Shown here: positions 55,222-63,895 of the stretch, piece by piece | Layout: each line of letters opens with the position of its first letter | How positions within the stretch are numbered: position 1 is the first letter of the stretch | Assembly: GCF_010731675.1 (NCBI RefSeq) | Contig: NZ_AP022584.1 | Span: 5,146,001-5,210,000, forward strand | Source of the DNA: Mycobacterium marseillense | Lineage (GTDB): Bacteria > Actinomycetota > Actinomycetes > Mycobacteriales > Mycobacteriaceae | Length of the DNA stretch: 64,000 nucleotides | Direction: 5' to 3' | Translations under genes and position numbers: made by a program | The notes under the pieces: model-generated | The model's input: the letters and a program-made list of their open reading frames with translations, nothing else | Databases searched by the model: none | Told to the model about the DNA's origin: nothing

Positions 55222-56984
55222 GGGGCACCCCCGACCGGACCTGACGGCACGGCGCCCACCGCTTGTGAGTCGGCGAATTCCGCGTAGGTGGCGCTGTCGG
55301 CGAGCAGCGACTCGTGCGTGCCGACGCCGACCAGTCTTCCGCCGTCGATGACGATCACCTGGTCGGCCTGGGCGGAGGTCGAAACCCGTTGCGTGACAAC
55401 GATGACGGTGGCTTCCCCCGATATCTGCTTGAGCGCGGCGTGCACCCGCGCGTCGGTGTGCACATCGAGGGCGCCGAAGGAGTCGTCGAACAGATAGACG
55501 GCGGGGCGGCGGATGACCGCGCGGGCGATGGCGAGTCGTTGCCGTTGCCCACCGGAAAAGTTGATACCGCCCTGACCCACCCGCATGTCCAACCCGTCCC
55601 CGTGCGCGCACACGAACCCGTCGGCGTCGGCCACCCGCAACGCTTTCCACATGTCCTCGTCGGTGAGCTCCTGCCCCGGGGCGGCGCCGTAACGCAGGTT
55701 GTCGGCAACCGTTCCGGAAAAGAGGTAACCGCGCTGGGGAACCAGACCGAGCGCCGACCACAGCCGCTCGGTCGGGTAATCGCGGACGTCGATGCCGTCG
55801 ACCAGGACAGCCCCGTCGGTCACGTCGTAGAGCCGGCAGATCAACGAGACCAACGTCGACTTTCCCGAGCCCGTGCTGCCGACGATCGCTGTGGTGGTCC
55901 CGGGCCGCGCGGTGAACGAGATGTCTTGCAGCACAGGGCGATCGGCGCCCGGATAGGTGAATGTGGCGTGGTCGAGGCGGACCGCGCCGCTGATTCCACC
56001 CGAGGGAGCTGCCGGACCTGGCGGGTCGGTGACGGCGGGACGGGTCGAGAGCACCTCGGTGATGCGTTCGGCGCATACCGCCGCGCGCGGCAACACCACC
56101 AGCGTCATCGTCGCCATCAACACCGACATCAGGATCTGGGTGAAGTACGCCAGGAAGGCGGTCAACGAGCCGACCTGCATCTGGCCGCGATCGATGCGCA
56201 GCCCGCCGAACCAGATCAGCGCGATGCTGGACAGGTTGATGGTCAGCGTGGTCACCGGCAGCATCAACGCCTGCCAGTTGCCCGCGGTCAGTGCGGTGTT
56301 CGACAGCGCGGCGTTGGCGCGCGCGAAGCGGTCCCGCTCGAACCCTTCCCGGGCGAACGCGCGGACCACCCGTACGCCGGCCAGCTGGTCGCGCATCACC
56401 CGGTTGATGCCGTCGATCAGCCCCTGCATTCTGCGGAACAGGGGCAGCATGTGCGACATCACCCAGTAATTGGCCACCGCCATGATCGGCACACTGACCA
56501 GCAACAGCCACGTCAGCGCAGCCTCCTGGTGGAGGGCCATGACGATTCCGCCGAGGCACATGATCGGCGCCGTCACCAGCACCGTGGCCGTGATCTGGAC
56601 CAGGTACTGGATTTGGCGCACGTCGTTGGTGCTGCGCGTCAGCAATGTCGGCGCACCGAATCGGGCGCTCTCGCGCTCGGAAAAGGTGAGGACGTGTTCG
56701 AATATCGCCGCGCGCAGGTCGCGGCCGAATCCCATCCCGGTGCGAGAGCCGAAATAGAGGGCCCCGACCGAGCACAACGCCTGCAATCCGGTTGCCCCGA
56801 GCATCACGATGCCGAGCCTGACGATCGCGGCGGTGTCACCCTTGGCGACGCCCTCGTCGATGATGGCCGCGTTGACGGTCGGCAGGTACAACGACGCCAG
56901 GTTGCTGATCAGCTGCAGCACCATCAGCACCGCGACCAGCCGGCGATACGGCTGGATGTACTGGCGCAGCAGTGCCAGGAGCAT
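55218..56984 (-). CDS. ABC exporter half-transporter, degenerate NBD (Rv1273c-like)
   Basis: First half of the same exporter, 588 aa, translated before its partner. Six helices, then an NBD with Walker [10 protein letters not shown] (369-377) and a canonical signature FSGGQRQ (476-482). Walker B ends in YLFDDSFG, so D501 replaces the catalytic Glu, and Q532 (VVTQRVST) replaces the switch His. These changes are typical of the non-hydrolysing half in heterodimers. ATG 56984 fits the M. tuberculosis length (about 582 aa); the frame upstream to 57398 overlaps lprB and is not protein-like. lprB is divergent. Confidence 0.93.
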   Translation of the reverse strand: MLLALLRQYIQPYRRLVAVLMVLQLISNLASLYLPTVNAAIIDEGVAKGDTAAIVRLGIVMLGATGLQALCSVGALYFGSRTGMGFGRDLRAAIFEHVLTFSERESARFGAPTLLTRSTNDVRQIQYLVQITATVLVTAPIMCLGGIVMALHQEAALTWLLLVSVPIMAVANYWVMSHMLPLFRRMQGLIDGINRVMRDQLAGVRVVRAFAREGFERDRFARANAALSNTALTAGNWQALMLPVTTLTINLSSIALIWFGGLRIDRGQMQVGSLTAFLAYFTQILMSVLMATMTLVVLPRAAVCAERITEVLSTRPAVTDPPGPAAPSGGISGAVRLDHATFTYPGADRPVLQDISFTARPGTTTAIVGSTGSGKSTLVSLICRLYDVTDGAVLVDGIDVRDYPTERLWSALGLVPQRGYLFSGTVADNLRYGAAPGQELTDEDMWKALRVADADGFVCAHGDGLDMRVGQGGINFSGGQRQRLAIARAVIRRPAVYLFDDSFGALDVHTDARVHAALKQISGEATVIVVTQRVSTSAQADQVIVIDGGRLVGVGTHESLLADSATYAEFADSQAVGAVPSGPVGGAP

Positions 56985-57165
56985 GGGGTAACTGTCGCAC
57001 ACCGTCGGCCCGGGCGTCCTTGCCAACCGCCGATGGCCGACGCGCGCACCGCACTCGTTGGCGGCGTTGAAATACCTGCTCAGGCGCGTCGGTGGTTGAC
57101 CCGCTGGGCTGCCGCTACAGTGCATCGTGTGGACCAGCAGCGGGCGGAACGGAAGCAGAGTAGCG

Positions 57166-57723
57166 GTGCGGCGTAGCGCGAGGGCGCTGGCTCTTGTGGC
57201 GTCAGCATTGACGATCCTGATTCCCGCGGTTGCCGCCTGCTCCGATTCCGGCGGCAACAAACCCGGGGCGACGGCGTCCTCGACGCCGCAGAAGGGGCAA
57301 GGCAACCACGGGCCGATGTTCCCGCAGTGCGGCGGCATCAGCGACCAGACGGTGGCCGAGCTGACCAGGGTCACCGGACTGATCAACACCGCCCGCAACT
57401 CCGTGGGGTGTCAGTGGCTCGCCGGCGGCGGCATCCTGGGGCCGCACTTCTCCTTCTCCTGGTATCGCGGCAGCCCGATCGGACGCGAACGCAAGACCGA
57501 GGAGCTCTCACGTGCCAGCGTCGACGACATCAACATCAACGGCCACAGCGGTTTCATCGCCGTCGGGAACGAGCCCAACCTGGGTGACTCGCTGTGCGAA
57601 GTAGGCATCCAATTCCAGGACGACTTCATCGAGTGGTCGATCAGTTTCAGTCAGAAGCCGTTCCCGCCGCCGTGCGACATCGCGAGAGAGCTGGCTCGTC
57701 AGTCGATTGCGAACTCGAAATGA
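57166..57723 (+). CDS. lprB: Lipoprotein LprB
   Basis: Envelope lipoprotein of 185 aa, DUF3558 type. The signal peptide MRRSARALALVASALTILIP ends at the lipobox VAAC. The mature part has FPQCGGISDQTVAELTRVTG, SVGCQWLAGGGI and DSLCEVGIQF with conserved cysteines. GTG 57166 gives exactly the recalled M. tuberculosis length; GTG 57127 would add 13 residues. Its last codon overlaps lprC (ATGA). The pair is divergent from the ABC exporter. Confidence 0.93.
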   Translation: MRRSARALALVASALTILIPAVAACSDSGGNKPGATASSTPQKGQGNHGPMFPQCGGISDQTVAELTRVTGLINTARNSVGCQWLAGGGILGPHFSFSWYRGSPIGRERKTEELSRASVDDININGHSGFIAVGNEPNLGDSLCEVGIQFQDDFIEWSISFSQKPFPPPCDIARELARQSIANSK

Positions 57724-58274
57724 CGGCCCCGAGCAGGACGACTGCCCGTGCCGCCGCAGCGGTTTTGGTGGTTGCGCTGCTGGTGCTGACGGGCTGCTCC
57801 AGGTCGATCGGCGGCAACGCGGTCAAGGCGGGCGGCAACATGCCCCGCAACAACAACTCCCAGCAGCAGTACCCGAACCTGCTCAAGGAATGTGAGGTAT
57901 TGACCAGCGACATTCTGGCCAAGACCGTGGGCGCCGACCCGCTCGACATCCAGAGCACGTTCGTCGGCGCGATCTGCCGGTGGCAGGCGGCCAACCCGGC
58001 CGGCCTGATCGACATCACCCGGTTCTGGTTCGAGCAGGGCAGCCTGAGCAACGAGCGCAAGGTCGCGGAGTTCTTGAAGTACAAGATCGAGTCGCGGCCC
58101 ATCGCCGGGATCGACTCGATCGTGATGCGCCCCGACGACGCCAACGGCGCGTGCGGCGTGGCCAGCGACGCCGCCGGGGTGGTCGGCTGGTGGATCAACC
58201 CGCAGGCGCCGGGCATCGATGCGTGCGGGCAGGCCATCAAGCTGATGGAGCTGACGCTGGCCACCAACTCCTAG
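57720..58274 (+). CDS. lprC: Lipoprotein LprC
   Basis: Second DUF3558-type lipoprotein of the pair, 184 aa. The signal peptide ends in LTGC (ALLVLTGCSRSIGG). The mature domain has QYPNLLKECEVLTSDILAKT, GAICRWQAANPAG and NGACGVASDAAGVVGWW, with four conserved cysteines. ATG 57720 overlaps the lprB stop by 4 nt, so both are made together; their roles are unknown. A strong inverted repeat follows at 58316-58378. Confidence 0.94.
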   Translation: MTAPSRTTARAAAAVLVVALLVLTGCSRSIGGNAVKAGGNMPRNNNSQQQYPNLLKECEVLTSDILAKTVGADPLDIQSTFVGAICRWQAANPAGLIDITRFWFEQGSLSNERKVAEFLKYKIESRPIAGIDSIVMRPDDANGACGVASDAAGVVGWWINPQAPGIDACGQAIKLMELTLATNS

Positions 58275-58315
58275 GCCTTCGACGGCCCCACACCGCGTCG
58301 CGCCCCTCACCACGC

Positions 58316-58378
58316 CGCCGAACGTGGAGTTGTTGTCGACGATCGCGTGTTTTGAGCTCAACAAGTCGACGTTCGGCG
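58316..58378. terminator. Long inverted repeat between convergent lprC and SixA-like genes
   Basis: 20-nt arms at 58316-58335 (CGCCGAACGTGGAGTTGTTG) and 58359-58378, complementary at 18 of 20 positions around a 23-nt loop. It sits 41 nt after lprC and 8 nt before the end of the convergent phosphatase gene, as expected for a bidirectional terminator. The right arm is the same repeat type as the one after kgd. Confidence 0.7.
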
Positions 58379-58386
58379 CGGCGCGC

Positions 58387-58890
58387 TTAGCGCGGAACGA
58401 CGAAGTCGAGCAGCGTCGCACCACCGAGTTCGAGCCCATTCCACGCGCACGGCACCGCGAGGACCGCGATCGCCGACGTCGGGAACTTGGCCGAAATGCG
58501 TTCGGCCGCAGCCGTGTCGGACCCCATGGCGCGGCCCAGCCCCAGCGCGAGCGCCGACATCGTCGGTTCGTGTCCGATGACGAGCAGCGTGTTGATGCCG
58601 TCGTCCACCGTGTTGATCTCGTCGATCATCGTGCCCGGGGTGCTGGCGTAAAGGCGCTCGCTGTAACGCACCGGCGCGTCGATGCGGGTGTGCCGCAACG
58701 TCTCGCGGGTCCGCGTCGCCGTGGAACACAACACCGCGTCGATGGCGGGCGCATGGGCACACAGCCAGTCGCCGGCGAGGCCGGCCTGCCTGACGCCGCG
58801 GGGTGCCAACGGCCGCTCGTGGTCGGCGACCCCGACCGGGTAGTCGGACTTCGCGTGCCGCATCAGCAGCAAGGTGCGCTCGGCAGTCAC
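58387..58890 (-). CDS. SixA-type phosphohistidine phosphatase (Rv1276c-like)
   Basis: Histidine phosphatase superfamily protein of 167 aa. The RHG motif is shortened to LLLMRHAKSD, as in SixA; the second catalytic histidine is in VIGHEPTMSALAL, and the arginine segment LCSTATRTRETL is present. SixA removes phosphate from histidine phosphotransfer domains; the target here is unknown. GTG 58890 matches the M. tuberculosis start (VTDARTLILMRHAK); TTG 58896 is the only longer option. The gene borders a lower-G+C stretch that separates it from the SbcD-like gene. Confidence 0.92.
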   Translation of the reverse strand: MTAERTLLLMRHAKSDYPVGVADHERPLAPRGVRQAGLAGDWLCAHAPAIDAVLCSTATRTRETLRHTRIDAPVRYSERLYASTPGTMIDEINTVDDGINTLLVIGHEPTMSALALGLGRAMGSDTAAAERISAKFPTSAIAVLAVPCAWNGLELGGATLLDFVVPR

Positions 58891-59182
58891 GAGCAATCAG
58901 ATTAATCATTGGGGCAAGTCGTCATCATCCCCGCCGTCGTCGAGCAGTTTCTCGGGGTGGTGGTTGGCAGACGAAGTCGCCGAGCTCGGTTGTATCCGGT
59001 AGGCCTAGTGAATGGAGACGATCGGTCGACTGGCAGCACGGTCTCGGCGCCGACGGCCAGCACCGGCCTAAGCGGACGAATCCTAATTTCTCTGCGAATT
59101 TGTCCCGGGCGTTGTAGAACTTGGAATAGCAGTCCCCGCTCGAGGCACGCGCTGCCATTTGCCTAAGCCAGAAGGCGTTACA

Positions 59183-59761
59183 GTGAAAGAGTCGTTGCGC
59201 ACGGGAATTAGATTACTTGTGGCACCGGGAGTTACCTTCTGGGTAACCCTCAATTCGCAGGTAGCCTGGGCCGGGCCGGGCGGCAACCTTCCGGGTCCCG
59301 GCGTGTGCGACTATCCCGGTGTTGGCGGAAGTACTTTCGAGGCGGGGGCCACGACGTACTACTGCGATTTTCCTATCGAAGAGAACAGCACGCACTGGCA
59401 CTGCGAATATGGCGGATGGAACATGGGCGGTCCAGGTGGCAACGCCCCCATCGGTGGAAGTTTCATGGGTTTTGGGTTGACCATTCCCGCAGGCGATTTC
59501 GGGGGTGCTTCCGGTAGCTGTTCATGGCGCTGGCCGGATAACACCATCGGCCCTGCGCCGAATCCACCGGGCGCGTGGAAGAACTATTTGGTGCCCAAGC
59601 CGCCGCCGCCCGAACATCGGGCACCCCCGCCTCCATCAGCTGAGCCAGAGTCCGGGCCACCACCAACCATGAATCCGAATCCCGGCGATGAGCCACAGAC
59701 GCCGGCCTACACCAACCCGGCGTTTCCGAATCCCGGCAGGCCTGTGAACCCGCCAAGTTAG
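59183..59761 (+). CDS. Small secreted protein of unknown function, Cys-containing with Pro-rich tail
   Basis: 192 aa from GTG 59183, with AGAAGG at 59170-59175. The start MKESLRTGIRLLVAPGVTFW continues into VTLNSQVAWAGPGG, a Sec signal peptide cut near AWA. The mature part has a short cysteine-bearing domain (GVCDYPGVGGSTFEAGATTY, YCDFPIEENSTHWHCEYGGW, SGSCSWRWPDN) and a Pro-rich tail (PPPPEHRAPPPPS). It resembles the small CDYP/CDGP-type secreted proteins common in mycobacteria, but I cannot name a function. The codons are less G+C-biased than in neighbouring genes, and the gene interrupts the Rv1276c-Rv1277 order, so recent acquisition or loss elsewhere is likely. Confidence 0.75.
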   Translation: MKESLRTGIRLLVAPGVTFWVTLNSQVAWAGPGGNLPGPGVCDYPGVGGSTFEAGATTYYCDFPIEENSTHWHCEYGGWNMGGPGGNAPIGGSFMGFGLTIPAGDFGGASGSCSWRWPDNTIGPAPNPPGAWKNYLVPKPPPPEHRAPPPPSAEPESGPPPTMNPNPGDEPQTPAYTNPAFPNPGRPVNPPS

Positions 59762-60125
59762 CTTGCGTCGCAGCCATCTACTATTTCGCTTCTCCAGCGT
59801 GGTGCGATGGCACCTCGACCTGGTCGATCTCCAGATATTGCGGCAGTTCCCGAGTACCAGCATGCGAGACTGACTGCAGCGGCTTGTGCAGGCCTTCTGG
59901 TCTTGATTCACACTGGCGCAACTCATCTGAGACATGGTCGCGAGGGTTTCTGACCGCGACCTCGAGTCGGTTTCGGTCCGGACTCGATCCGCCGATCAAG
60001 AACTCCAGGATCTGGCCCGATTTCTCACACCAAGACCTGCCGATCGAGGTCCCGCGTCTTGTCGGTGCACAGACCTAAACTCGCGATGCCCCGGTAAACA
60101 CGCAGTTCGAAAGGGGGTCGCCCAC
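59762..60125. other. Lower-G+C intergenic stretch without a convincing gene
   Basis: 364 nt between the secreted-protein gene and the SbcD-like gene, visibly less G+C-rich than the rest of the window. On the minus strand 59781-59999 is open from a TTG (72 codons, including LEVAVRNPRDHVSDELRQCE). It has no ribosome site or recognised family, so it may be a gene remnant. A GAAAGGGGG sequence at 60108-60116 is the ribosome site for the gene starting at 60126. Confidence 0.5.
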
Positions 60126-61277
60126 ATGCGATTCCTGCACACCGCCGACTGGCAACTGGGCATGACCCGGCACTTCCTCGCCGGCGACGCCCAGCCACGC
60201 TATTCGGCGGCCCGCCGCGACGCGGTTGCCGGTCTGGGTGCGCTTGCCGCGGAAGTGGGCGCCGAGTTCGTCGTCGTGTCGGGCGACGTCTTCGAGCACA
60301 ACCAGCTTCCGCCGAAGGTCGTCGGGCAATCCCTGGAAGCCATGCGCGGCATCGGAATTCCGGTGTATCTGCTTCCGGGTAATCACGACCCCCTGGACGC
60401 CTCGTCGGTGTACACCAGCGCGCTGTTCACCTCCGAGCGTCCCGACAACGTGGTGGTGCTCGACCGCGCCGGGATCCATCAGGTTCGCCCCGGTCTGGAG
60501 ATCGTCGCTTCGCCGTGGCGGTCGAAGGTACCGACCACCGACGTGGTCGCCGACGTCCTGGACGGCCTGCCGCAGGCCACGGGTACCCGGATCCTCGTCG
60601 CGCACGGCGGGGTCGACGTCCTGGATCCCGACCGGGACAAGCCCTCCCTGATCCGGCTCGCCAAGCTCGACGACGCGCTGTCCCGCGGCGCGGTGCACTA
60701 TGTGGCGCTGGGGGACAAGCACTCTCTGACCCAGGTCGGCGGCAGCGGCCGGGTGTGGTACTCCGGGTCGCCGGAAGTCACCAACTTCGACGACGTGGAA
60801 TCCGACCCGGGCCACGTGCTGGTCGTGGACATCGACGAGGCCGACCCGCGGCGCGCGGTCTCCGTGACCGCACGGCACGTCGGCCGTTGGCGCTTCGTCA
60901 CCATGCATCGGCAGGTCGACAGCAGCCGCGACATCGCCGACCTCGACGTGAACCTGGACCTGATGACCGACAAAGACCGAACCGTGGTGCGCCTGGCGCT
61001 CACCGGTTCGTTGACGGTCACCGACCGCGCCGCGCTGGACGCGTGCCTGGACAAATACGCGCGATTGTTCGCCTGGCTGGGCCTGTGGGACCGGCACACC
61101 GAGCTGGCGGTGATCCCGGCCGACGGCGAGTTCAGCGATCTCGGTATCGGGGGATTCGCCGCCGCGGCGGTCGACGAGCTGGTGGCCACGGCGCGCGAGG
61201 AGGATTCCGCCACCGCCGTCGACGCCCAGGCGGCGTTGGCACTGCTGCTGCGTCTAACCGATCGGGGCGCGGCGTGA
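60126..61277 (+). CDS. SbcD/Mre11-like metallophosphoesterase nuclease (Rv1277-like)
   Basis: Nuclease subunit of an SbcCD-like complex, 383 aa. Metal-binding motifs in order: FLHTADWQLG, VVSGDVFEHN, LPGNHDPLD, LVAHGGVD and ALGDKHS. The order matches the calcineurin-like fold of Mre11 (D-x-H, GDxxD/E, GNHD, GH, GxxH variants). In M. tuberculosis the equivalent pair Rv1277-Rv1278 is separate from the classical nucleases. ATG 60126 has a strong ribosome site; the upstream frame to 59934 is in the low-G+C stretch and unlikely to be coding. It overlaps the SbcC-like gene by 4 nt. Confidence 0.92.
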   Translation: MRFLHTADWQLGMTRHFLAGDAQPRYSAARRDAVAGLGALAAEVGAEFVVVSGDVFEHNQLPPKVVGQSLEAMRGIGIPVYLLPGNHDPLDASSVYTSALFTSERPDNVVVLDRAGIHQVRPGLEIVASPWRSKVPTTDVVADVLDGLPQATGTRILVAHGGVDVLDPDRDKPSLIRLAKLDDALSRGAVHYVALGDKHSLTQVGGSGRVWYSGSPEVTNFDDVESDPGHVLVVDIDEADPRRAVSVTARHVGRWRFVTMHRQVDSSRDIADLDVNLDLMTDKDRTVVRLALTGSLTVTDRAALDACLDKYARLFAWLGLWDRHTELAVIPADGEFSDLGIGGFAAAAVDELVATAREEDSATAVDAQAALALLLRLTDRGAA

Positions 61278-63895
61278 AGCTGCACCGGCTGATCCTGACG
61301 AACTACCGCGGCATCTCGCACCGGGAGATCGAATTCCCCGACCACGGCGTCGTGGTGGTGTGCGGCGCCAACGAGATCGGCAAGTCGTCGATGATCGAGG
61401 CCCTGGACCTGCTGCTGGAGTCCCGGGATCGGTCGACGAAGAAGGAAGTCAAGCAGGTCAAGCCCACCCATAGCGACGTGGGTTCCGAGGTATCCGCCGA
61501 AATCAGCTGCGGCCCCTACCGTTTCGTGTATCGCAAGCGTTTTCACAAGAAGTGCGAGACGGAGCTGACGGTCATCACGCCGTGCCGCGAACAGCTGACC
61601 GGCGACGAAGCCCACGAACGGGTACGGGCGATGCTGGCCGAGACGGTGGACAGCGACCTGTGGCACGCCCAGCGCGTGCTGCAGTCGGCGTCGACCGCCG
61701 CGGTGGATCTGTCCGGGTGCGACGCGCTGTCGCGCGCGCTCGACGTCGCCGCCGGTGACAGCGGCGGGCTCTGCGGCACCGAGCCATTGCTGATCGAGCG
61801 GATCGACGCCGAATACGCGCGGTACTTCACCCCGACCGGGCGTCCGACGGGCCAGTGGGCCGCCGCCATCGCCCGCCTGGCCGATGCCGAGGCCGCGGTC
61901 GCCGAGTGCGCGGCCGCCGTGGCCGAGGTCGACGACCGGGTCTCGCGCCACGCGGTGTTGACCGAGCAGGTGGCCGACTTCTCCCAGCGTCGCATCGCAG
62001 CCGGCCCGCGCGTGGCGGCCGCGCAGGAGGCCGCCGACCGGATCGCCGAGCTCACCGCGCAGCAGCGCGAAGCCCAATTGGTGGCCGCGGCCGCGGCAGC
62101 CACCAGCGCCGCCGCGGCCGGCGCCCACGCCGGACGTTTGCAGCTGCTCGCCGAAATCGACACCCGCACCGGCGCCGTCGGCGAGACGGAGGCCCAGGCG
62201 CACCAGGCCGCGGCCGCCGCTTCGGCTGCGCGTGCCGAGGCCGAGGCGTGCGACGCCGCGCTTCAACAGGCCACGCAGGCCGTCGCGGACCTGCAATGCC
62301 GGGTCGCGGCCGCACGCCGCGCCGTCGACCGGCTCGCCGACCGCGAGGAGGCCGACCGGTTGAGCACCCGGCTGGCCAAAATCGATGCCATTGAGCGGGA
62401 CCGTGAGCGAATCCGCACCGAGCTCAGCATGATCGCCGTCACCGAGGAATCGCTGCGGCGAATCGAGGACGCCTGCGCCGCCGTTGATCGCATCGGAGAC
62501 CAGTTGGCGTCGACATCGGCGGCGATCGAATTCACCGCTGCCGCGGATATCGACCTGGTGGTCGGCGGCGAGCGGATCTCGTTGTCGGCGGGGCAACGTT
62601 GGTCGATCACCGCCGTCGGGTCCACCGTGGTCGAGGTGTCCGATGTCCTGACCGCCCGGGTCGACCCGGGCACGACCACACTGGACATTCACTCGAAACA
62701 TGCTGCGGCGCAACAAGAGATGACCGCGGCGCTGACGGCGGTCGACGTGGCCGATCTCGCCGCCGCTCGCTTAGCCGACCAGCGACGCCGCGAGCTGCAG
62801 AGCACCCGCGATCAGCTCAGCGCCACGCTGGCCGGTCTGTGCGGTGACGAGCAGATCGACGAGATGCGCTCGCGCCTGGCGCAGCTACGCGCCGAACACC
62901 CGGCCGAGCCGGAGCCTGGTGTCACGGACATCGGCACCGCCCGAGCCGAACTCGACACCGCCCAGCAGAGTCACGCGGCCGCCTCGACCGACTGCGAGGC
63001 GCACCGTCAGGCCGCCACCAGCGCCGCCACCGCGCTGGCCGAGTTGTCCACCCGGGCAACGGTTCTGCAGAACACGTTGGAAGCCCAACGCGCCGAGTCC
63101 CAGGCCACCGCCGTCCGGCTGGCCACCGAGCGCGCCTCGGTCAGCGACGAGGAGCTCGCGGCCTCGGCGGACACGGCGTCGCGGGACGAGCAAGCCGCGG
63201 ACCAACGCGTCGGCGAGCTCGCCGCCGCCCTGGCCGCCGCGTCCCCCGATGCGGTCGCCGCCGAATTAGCCGAGGCCACCAAGGAAGCCGAATCGCTGCG
63301 GGAGCACTACGAAGAAGCCGCCCGCGCGTTGCGCGAGATCACCATCGAACTCTCGGTGTTCGGCAGTGAGGGGCGCCAGGGCAAGCTGGACGCCGCGGAG
63401 ACGGAACGCGAGCACGCCGCCACGGAGCACAGCCAGATCGGCGCGCGGGCCCGGGCCGCGCAACTGCTGCGCTCGGTGATGACGCGCCACCGCGACACCA
63501 CCCGGCGACGCTACGTCGAGCCCTATCGCGCGGAGCTGCAGCGGCTCGGACGTCCCGTGTTCGGCCCGAGCTTCGAGGTCGACATCGACAGCGACTTGTG
63601 CATCCGCAGCCGCACGCTCAACGGCATCACGGTGCCGTACGAATCCTTGTCGGGCGGCGCCAAGGAGCAACTGGGCATCCTGGCCCGGCTGGCCGGTGCC
63701 GCGCTGGTCGCCAAGGAGGACGCCGTGCCGGTGGTCGTCGACGACGCGCTGGGTTTCACCGACCCCGACCGGCTGGCCAAGATGGGGCAGTTGTTCGACA
63801 GCGTCGGCACTCACGGGCAGGTGATCGTGCTCACCTGCAGTCCCGACCGATACGACGGGGTGCGGGGCGCGCATCGCATCGATCTGAGCGCCTGA
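61274..63895 (+). CDS. SbcC/Rad50-like ATPase with coiled coil (Rv1278-like)
   Basis: ATPase partner of the SbcD-like nuclease, 873 aa. N-terminal Walker A CGANEIGKSS (31-39), with NYRGISHREIEFP before it. The middle (about 190-770) is Ala/Glu/Gln-rich and strongly helical, the long coiled coil. Near its centre it is interrupted by a beta-rich insert (about 410-470: FTAADIDLVVGGERISLSAG, GSTVVEVSDVLTARVDPG) instead of a CxxC zinc hook. C-terminal signature YESLSGGAKEQLGILARLAG and Walker B VPVVVDDALGFTDPDRL. GTG 61274 overlaps the partner's stop. The length matches Rv1278 (about 875 aa). The frame open upstream of 61274 is only a shadow of the partner gene. Confidence 0.92.
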   Translation: MKLHRLILTNYRGISHREIEFPDHGVVVVCGANEIGKSSMIEALDLLLESRDRSTKKEVKQVKPTHSDVGSEVSAEISCGPYRFVYRKRFHKKCETELTVITPCREQLTGDEAHERVRAMLAETVDSDLWHAQRVLQSASTAAVDLSGCDALSRALDVAAGDSGGLCGTEPLLIERIDAEYARYFTPTGRPTGQWAAAIARLADAEAAVAECAAAVAEVDDRVSRHAVLTEQVADFSQRRIAAGPRVAAAQEAADRIAELTAQQREAQLVAAAAAATSAAAAGAHAGRLQLLAEIDTRTGAVGETEAQAHQAAAAASAARAEAEACDAALQQATQAVADLQCRVAAARRAVDRLADREEADRLSTRLAKIDAIERDRERIRTELSMIAVTEESLRRIEDACAAVDRIGDQLASTSAAIEFTAAADIDLVVGGERISLSAGQRWSITAVGSTVVEVSDVLTARVDPGTTTLDIHSKHAAAQQEMTAALTAVDVADLAAARLADQRRRELQSTRDQLSATLAGLCGDEQIDEMRSRLAQLRAEHPAEPEPGVTDIGTARAELDTAQQSHAAASTDCEAHRQAATSAATALAELSTRATVLQNTLEAQRAESQATAVRLATERASVSDEELAASADTASRDEQAADQRVGELAAALAAASPDAVAAELAEATKEAESLREHYEEAARALREITIELSVFGSEGRQGKLDAAETEREHAATEHSQIGARARAAQLLRSVMTRHRDTTRRRYVEPYRAELQRLGRPVFGPSFEVDIDSDLCIRSRTLNGITVPYESLSGGAKEQLGILARLAGAALVAKEDAVPVVVDDALGFTDPDRLAKMGQLFDSVGTHGQVIVLTCSPDRYDGVRGAHRIDLSA

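Noticed and set aside
53305..56775. A single 1156-codon protein joining both ABC genes
   Set aside because: Upstream of 55221 this frame overlaps the other ABC gene in the wrong frame. The ATGA overlap and normal lengths show two genes.
60515..63895. 1126-codon version of the SbcC-like protein
   Set aside because: The first 253 codons are Arg-rich shadow of the SbcD-like gene; GTG 61274 begins the conserved ATPase.
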